DNA from: Litsea cubeba
Lineage: Eukaryota > Streptophyta > Magnoliopsida > Laurales > Lauraceae
Direction of reading: 5' to 3'
NCBI GenBank assembly: GCA_012931725.1
Contig: CM022955.1
Location: 14,056,137-14,120,136 of the forward strand
DNA: 64,000 nucleotides
Below the pieces are notes generated by a model. The model was given only the letters and a program-made list of their open reading frames with translations, had not been told where the DNA came from and made no database searches. Positions 58,713 through 64,000 of this stretch are shown here, piece by piece. The position numbers and the translations under genes were made by a program. How positions within the stretch are numbered: position 1 is the stretch's first letter; each line of letters starts with the position of its first letter.

Positions 58713-59640
58713 TTAAATGGGTGGAGCATATGGAGGATATTGGAACATCAAAAGGCAATACTTGCAGCATTCAAACTTGAAGGCGATGCGAAGGAATGGT
58801 GGAAAGCGGCTAAGAGGTCGTTCAACGGGCAAGAAACAGAGATCACCTAGACTTTCTTCAAGCGGGAATTCATAAAGAAGTTTATACCGGATCATATTAG
58901 GGCTCAGAAGAAGAGATAGTTTGAAACCTATGTGCAAGGCAACCTGACAGTAGCCAAGTACGCTCTCAAGTTCACGGAACTGTCACATTTTACAGAGACA
59001 TTAGTGGCTACGGAAGGAGAAAAGATGGAACGGTTTGCGAATGGCCTTAGACCAAACATTAAGAAAGATGTGAAACTACATGAGCCGAAAACTTACGCCG
59101 AGGCATTGAAGAAAGCTTTTGTGTCGGAGGAGGCAATAGAAGACATAAAGCGAGAGACTCAATTAGTGCCATCAGGAAACAAGAGAGATCATTTGGGAGA
59201 TCATGCCCAATCAAAGAAATAGAAGATAGAAAGTGGCATAAGGTGCAACTTTTGTGGGAAGGGTCACAATGTAAGTCAGTGTCGCATGAAATGGGGCACC
59301 TGCTTCAAATGCGGACAGGAAGGTCATAAGATCATGGATTGTCCGCAAAAGCGCCGAGAAATTCAGTATCAGCAATAGGCCCAATATCCGCAACAGAATC
59401 AATACCCCCAATAGAATAGACATCAAGGTTATCAGCAGAATCAAAGGCAAGGGTACCCACAGAATCAACAACGGGGGAATCAACAAAATCCTTGGGCATG
59501 CCCGCAAGGTCAAAATCAGTATAGAGCCGAAAATGTTCAAGGGGGGAATCCTCAAATGAATGCGCAGGTATATGCAATGACTCAACTTGAAACGGCAGCA
59601 ACCGACAATATGGAACGGGTACATTTCTGTCTCGTGTGTG
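58713..59640 (+). pseudogene. Ty3/Gypsy gag (Tekay-like), truncated
   Basis: Gag capsid part: EHQKAILAAFKLEGDAKEWW, KFTELSHFTETLVATEGEKM, FANGLRPNIKKDVKLHEPKT, YAEALKKAFVSEEAIEDIKR. Two CCHC knuckles: CNFCGKGHNVSQC (about 59249-59287) and CFKCGQEGHKIMDC (about 59303-59344). A Gln/Asn/Tyr-rich region with several stops follows. The N-terminus is missing (joined at 58713 to the duplicated segment). Gag is followed within 40 bp by a polypurine tract and the 3' LTR; no protease, reverse transcriptase or integrase is present. Confidence 0.85.
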
Positions 59641-60694
59641 TTAAATTTGGGGGACCAAATTTTCTAAGGAGGGCAGTATGTAATACCCCAGGCCCAGATT
59701 AAGGGCTATTATTTTCAGATATTTAATATTTAATTATCTTGATTTTTACTTAGAATTATTGGGACCCATAGTTTGATGGAGGAATTCAAGCGAGACTTGT
59801 GTTGGTTATACCATAGACTCCTAGTATTGTTTGGAATAGGATTGGCATGTGAGAAGGAAATAATAAAATTAGGAAGAGGACTTTGGAAAGGATTTTAACT
59901 TCTAGCTTTTATATATTGATCGACCCCAAGCCTCTCTCAAGCTATTCTCTCTCTCTCTTTTCTACTTTATTTTCCTTCAAGCCATAACAGGTGAGTAGAA
60001 ACTCTGATCTAATTGTATGGTTCTGAATTTCTGACTTTACTCTTGTGTATAATGTTTTATTCCTCTATTTTATGGTGAGTAGATTTTTGTATACATGATG
60101 TGCTATTTTTCTATGTTAGGTGAAAAGATTAAAGTGTAACGTATTGTTTTTCTTATACCGCTGGAACCGTTATAGTAACCAATTTAATGTTTTCATGTGG
60201 ATTATATGTTTCTGAGTCACTGTCAACCAACCCAGTATGGTTTGATGACTGTAATAATCAAATTCTATTGATAGATGGGATGTTTGGCTTTCTAAAGATT
60301 AGATGATCCTTGGGTGATGGTTTCTTGTAGAAAGAATCAGTATCAAGTAATTATTCTGTGCAGAAAGTGGATTTTTCAAGGTGCAGGTCGTCAAAAACAA
60401 AATTTGGTCGACAGAGTTGTGGAACCCATGGCCCACCTGATGATCAATCAGGTCCGTGGATCCGGAAGGGGACCCATGGGCGACCTCAATAGTGGTGGAC
60501 CTATGTGGAGTGGGTCCCATCTGGCCCACCATCCAGTTGGTTAGAAAGAAGGGAGGCGGAAGTTTGTATTTTTGGGTTGTTTTGTCGACAGGCCTTAGTG
60601 GGACCTCTTGGCTGACCTGATCAAGGATCCGGTCCATTAATTAGGTAGGGTAGTGTTGGGCGACCATAGTGGTGGAGGACCCATGTGGAGTGGG

Positions 60695-61831
60695 CAAAGG
60701 ATAAAAATATCGGTAGCGGCGGGCGTATCGGCCCACCGCCAAACCGATACGAAGCGGGCGATACGTAGCGTATCGGGGATACGTATCGGCGTAGCGGTGC
60801 GATTTGAAAAAATCGCCCAAAAAATATGAAAAAATTTCAGAAAATCCAGAAAATTGTAAAATGAAAGAATATGTGGTTTTTTTGCAAAAGTAAGTAAGAA
60901 AAGGGGGCGTATCGGTGCCCTCAATATATGAAGTCCTGTATCGCTGTATAAATAGAAAATAATAGTAATGATTAGTTTTTTCACATGTATTCATGTTTCT
61001 TAGTCATAGTAATTTAGAAAGTAATGTAAAACTCATAAAAAAAATAGAACATGAAATAAAGGCATAAGACTTTAGGTCATTACTAGTCATTATTGAACAA
61101 TTGAACATTGAACAATCAAATATCAATACTTCAACATTCAAGGTTCAAATTCAATCAAGTGAATGAAATATGAAGTGATCAACAATCAACATTCAACACC
61201 AATTTAGAAATGAGTCAAATGACAGAGTAGAGAGTTAGTGAAGGAAATAGGATTAGGAATACCTTAACCACCACCAAAAGGAACGTCTACCAAGATTCAA
61301 GGCGCCATGGACGTTATCCTCATCCTCATCAGTGTTTTCATTTCTATTGGCACCATATTGAATTTGATACTGATGAGCATTGGCATCCACAAATCCAAAG
61401 AAGGCAGCCGGATCATCATAGGAAATTGGAGGAGGTGGAGGTGGATATCTACCATACTGCGTTTCACCATAGTCACCATATGAGTAGGACCCTGAAGCTG
61501 AAGACTGTTCTTGTCCTTGTACTTGACCATATGAAAAATAATGTGAGGGTCCTTGTCCACTGTAACTAGGGTTCCACGAATCAGTCCATGATGTTGCTTG
61601 TTGTCCTCCAACATCTCCACCCATACTTCCTTGCTCATTACCACCTCCAACCCCAGGTGGTGAGTCTCTTCGGTGCCGTTGATAACCAAGGAATGGAGCA
61701 AATGGGTCGGCTGGGGGGTTTTTAAAACCCCCCGATACGTATCGGCCGATACGGTGGGATACGCGATAAACGCAGTTTATCGTATCGGTCTCGGCCGATA
61801 CGATACATATCGAACGATATTTTTATCCTTG
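60695..61831 (-). mobile_element. hAT derivative with antisense transposase tail
   Basis: Left end CAAAGGATAAAAATATCGG, right end CGATATTTTTATCCTTG; the exact 8-mer GGAGTGGG flanks both sides (60687-60694 and 61832-61839). On the minus strand it encodes a transposase-like tail (see 61253-61624). Both ends carry dense CGATACG/GTATCGGCC motifs. No DUF659 core is present. Confidence 0.92.
61253..61624 (-). pseudogene. hAT transposase C-terminal tail in the derivative
   Basis: An open frame of 123 codons: GQGPSHYFSYGQVQGQEQSS, GSYSYGDYGETQYGRYPPPP, FFGFVDANAHQYQIQYGANR, an acidic DEDEDN stretch, and a final FWWWLRYS. It parallels the tail encoded at 47804-48046 (SYSYDDYGQTQYRYPPPP...AHQYQIQYGSG). 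Gly/Tyr/Ser/Pro-rich and acidic tails of this kind are usual at the end of plant DUF659 hAT transposases. It lacks any catalytic part; role, if any, unknown. Confidence 0.7.
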
Positions 61832-62744
61832 GGAGTGGGCCCCACCTGGCCGATCATCCAGACGACTCAAGATTAGGAAGCGTGAGACCAATTCCTGTAA
61901 ATGTCGACTTCTGGGTTATGTTTTGTGTTTTGGGGTTGAATGATACTATTTTGCATATGAACACCTTAAGAATGCAGAAATCACACATTAGCCCTTTCCC
62001 TTCACTTCTTGATTTCTATGACTGTTCTAGAATTTTAGATAACGCCCCTGATAATTATAGTAATCACAACTGGTTATGGATTACTTAGATGAGTTCCAAG
62101 ATTCTGCAGATAAGGGCCTGGCACCCTTTGTTTTCATATCTGAATCAATTTTATTTAATTCATGAGGAGCCTAAGTTTTCTAAAATTACAAACAAAGGCT
62201 TGTTATTCATTGTTATCATTTGCAAATTGTTTGAATGGTTTCCTTTAGTTCTTGATTTGTCTAATCTGTCTTTTGGACACTGTTATTTGGATATGTGGTG
62301 ACTTGAAATATGTATGTGTATTAATATGCTTATGTCTTTGTTATTTGGGGATCTCACATGGTAGATTGTGTGGTTGGTATATGTATATGTTGTGGTTAAT
62401 TTGGTAATTGAATAATTCCCTTAAAACTGTAAAGGGCGGGTTATGTAATTGACCTCTCTCATCTCGTATACCAATTTTGATTCGGACTGGGGCAGATTAA
62501 ATCCACATAATTTGAGAAGGGGTTGATTATGGAATTTGCTCATTACTAATGTTGAGGACATGCTAAATATCATATTTTTGATGAGACATATTTGCCATTT
62601 GATTAGAAAACTGAGATATGATGACTTTGTTTGTTTGGAAGAACCTTTTGGACACCCCTAGACCACGAGCATGTATGGCCGATTTTGTGAGGATTGTTGA
62701 TGTTGGACCTTTTTGGGAAAGGTTGATTTTGTGGTACCAGTTGG

Positions 62745-62860
62745 CTTTGGACCTTCGTGGTCAATGATTTTGGACCTTCGTGGTCGATGATTTTGGACCT
62801 TAGTGGTCGATGGTTTTGGACCTTGGTGGTCGGTTTTATTTTGGACCTTGGTGGTCGGTT
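62745..62860. repeat. Tandem repeat in the Gypsy LTR, about 24 bp
   Basis: Five units of TTTTGGACCTTCGTGGTCGA with spacing of about 24-29 bp; later units have TTGG/TTAG variants. Confidence 0.9.
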
Positions 62861-63397
62861 GATATCTTTGTGGAACATGAACTTTGGGCTGGTGCTATCA
62901 GGTGGCTGGCTAGGAGGTTGTCATTTGTTTGACCCGATTCCAACCTTGGTTTGAATGAGACTTTGGATGTTACTTTAATTTATTGTGTAATCTTATCTAA
63001 GCATATGTTTAAATGCACAAATAGATTAGAATATCTATTCACTCAGTTGTACTGATATTTTGTGGATTTGCCCCAATCCAGGTAACTAGAACCTAGCGAC
63101 TCAGGAAAACCGTGATGACTGGGAGATAGACTTTGGGATGCATACTTGAGCGTCGAAGCCACATAGATAAAGAAGATTTAGATTTAATAGATTGTTCAGA
63201 TTATTTCATTTTATAGACATTGCAATTATTTTTATTAGACAATGTTACATTTATTTATTAGATTTGGATTTTTAATACAAGTTGGTTTAAACTGGTAAAT
63301 GCCTGAATCTTTATGTGATCTTTGATTTAACCTATGTGTGTGATGCTTACGAGTCTCGGCACGGAATTCGAAGGGCCACGGATTCCGGGTCGTTACA

Positions 63398-63778
63398 CAT
63401 AATCTCTAACTCCTGAAGTGGTTCAACAAATGATTGTCAATGCCTTCTCTGCCTTTGGTCTCTCAGGACCTTCATCTTTTACTTAGTTCCTTGATTCAGG
63501 GCGTCTAATCATATGACGTATTCCCATACCCTCCTCTCCAATGTGACAAAATACAATGGCAATCTTCAAATACAAACTGCTAACAGAGGCAATGTGTAAT
63601 ATCCTGAGTTATCTGGCCCCAAGAGTTGTTTGGCCCAGATAGGACTTTTAGTTGTTAAGTTACGTAGGATTGAGACTCCTTTCACGTGTATGTTATTAGG
63701 AGGAAGGAGTTGTAACACAACTTCAAATTAGCAGTATGAGAGAGAGACTATGACTCTACCTCTCTGTTGCTTATATTC
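63398..63778 (+). repeat. Right copy of the duplicated Copia/LTR segment
   Basis: Starts CATAATCTCTAACTCCTGAA directly after the Gypsy LTR end and matches 58334-58712, including the same protease-remnant to LTR junction (GAGGCAATGTGTAATATCCT). Confidence 0.85.
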
Positions 63779-63920
63779 TATGATGCACGGATACTTCAAA
63801 ATGGGCAACGTATCGTGTCGTATCGTATCCGATACTTCACTTTTTATGTGTAAAATCCGTGTCCCTGCCGTGTCTATGGCGTGTCCTTGCCGTATCCATG
63901 CCGTATCTGGGCATCATAGC
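63779..63920. mobile_element. Short hAT-type MITE (CTATGATGC ends)
   Basis: Left end CTATGATGCACGGATAC, right end GTATCTGGGCATCATAG; flanks CTTATATT and CCTATATT (one mismatch). Repeats of GTATCGT/CGTGTC fill the middle. Termini are related to those of 40607-42102. Confidence 0.8.
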
Positions 63921-64000
63921 CTATATTAACAACCAAAGATCTCTTCGGTAGCACATATTTCTCCTTCCTTCCTTTGAAAGAAAATCTGAGAGGAGGGTCT
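63921..64000 (+). mobile_element. Continuation of a Copia-type LTR
   Basis: CCTATATTAACAACCAAAGA continues the LTR-like sequence that began near 63600 and was interrupted by the MITE; it runs off the window. Confidence 0.5.

Larger units (their letters stand above)
59679..63397 (+). mobile_element. 3' LTR of the gag-only Gypsy element
   Basis: TGTAATACCCCAGGCCC start, preceded by the purine tract AAGGAGGGCAG, and GGGTCGTTACA end; TGTAA/TTACA termini are inverses. It is 3719 bp, or about 2.57 kb without the nested hAT at 60695-61831 and its 8-bp duplication. A tandem array lies at 62745-62860. The next bases (CATAA...) start the right copy of the duplicated segment. Confidence 0.82.

Noticed and set aside
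60687..61840. 9-bp duplication GGAGTGGGC suggesting a Mutator-like element
   Set aside because: With CA...TG ends the duplication is 8 bp (GGAGTGGG) and the ninth base is a chance match; the encoded tail is hAT-like, so hAT is preferred.
54186..64000. Search for the upstream SEC10 exon (the part encoding the region before PATLAANVK)
   Set aside because: No matching minus-strand exon was seen; the stretch is filled with retroelements, so the 5' half is taken to lie beyond the window.
1..64000. tRNA, rRNA, CRISPR arrays or bacterial-type operons
   Set aside because: None seen. The repeated units present are transposon- or LTR-related tandem repeats and the genes are spliced plant genes; a tRNA-like B box at about 47330 is better explained as a SINE remnant.

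Overview
This window looks like nuclear DNA from a flowering plant with a large, transposon-crowded genome. The two intact protein genes are spliced with canonical GT-AG introns and read as plant families: a PEF/CML49-50-type calcium-binding protein and the exocyst subunit SEC10. All retroelements and DNA transposons seen are of plant lineages. Very long introns packed with transposons fit a magnoliid or other early-diverging angiosperm, but that placement is only an inference.

Layout. 1-4.1 kb: 3' non-coding part and LTR of a Tat-like Ty3/Gypsy element. 4.1-9.48 kb: decayed pol gene and 3' LTR of a chromodomain (Tekay/Del-like) Gypsy element, whose LTR ends exactly where a broken folate-biopterin-transporter exon begins (9.48-9.66 kb). 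10.5-11.35 kb: a decayed clathrin-assembly (ANTH) gene fragment on the minus strand, cut by a transposon remnant. 11.47-11.85 kb: a palindromic repeat array just upstream of the calcium-binding gene. 12.25-20.92 kb: the five-exon calcium-binding gene (+), with a 6.5-kb first intron carrying several TIR elements. 22.6-23.35 kb: a Copia gag followed by an unusual palindrome array. 24.9-29.15 kb: two hAT-like elements with 8-bp target duplications, the second carrying a fragment of an ankyrin-repeat gene. 32.3-54.2 kb: the last ten exons of SEC10 (-); its 5' exons lie beyond the right edge.

The largest SEC10 intron in the window (13.6 kb) contains a nearly complete but decayed hAT transposase element of about 10 kb (BED finger, DUF659 core, dimerisation domain, tyrosine/proline-rich tail). 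It has been entered by at least three other hAT-type elements and a stretch that may be organellar. Short relatives of this element sit nearby, in 47.5-48.05, 56.2-57.8 and 60.7-61.8 kb. The SEC10 intron running off the right edge holds a Copia element split by one of these hATs, a gag-only Gypsy derivative with a 3.7-kb LTR, and a roughly 380-bp segment duplicated on both sides of that Gypsy remnant.

The most notable system is this hAT family: one decayed transposase copy plus several non-autonomous copies with shared termini (CAAGGATGAAAATA-like or CATGGTTTAAAATATCGG-like), dense TATCGG/CCGATA subterminal repeats and readable 8-bp target duplications. Everything is read by eye. Exon boundaries of the two genes are well supported by frame and splice signals; transposon clade names are less certain.
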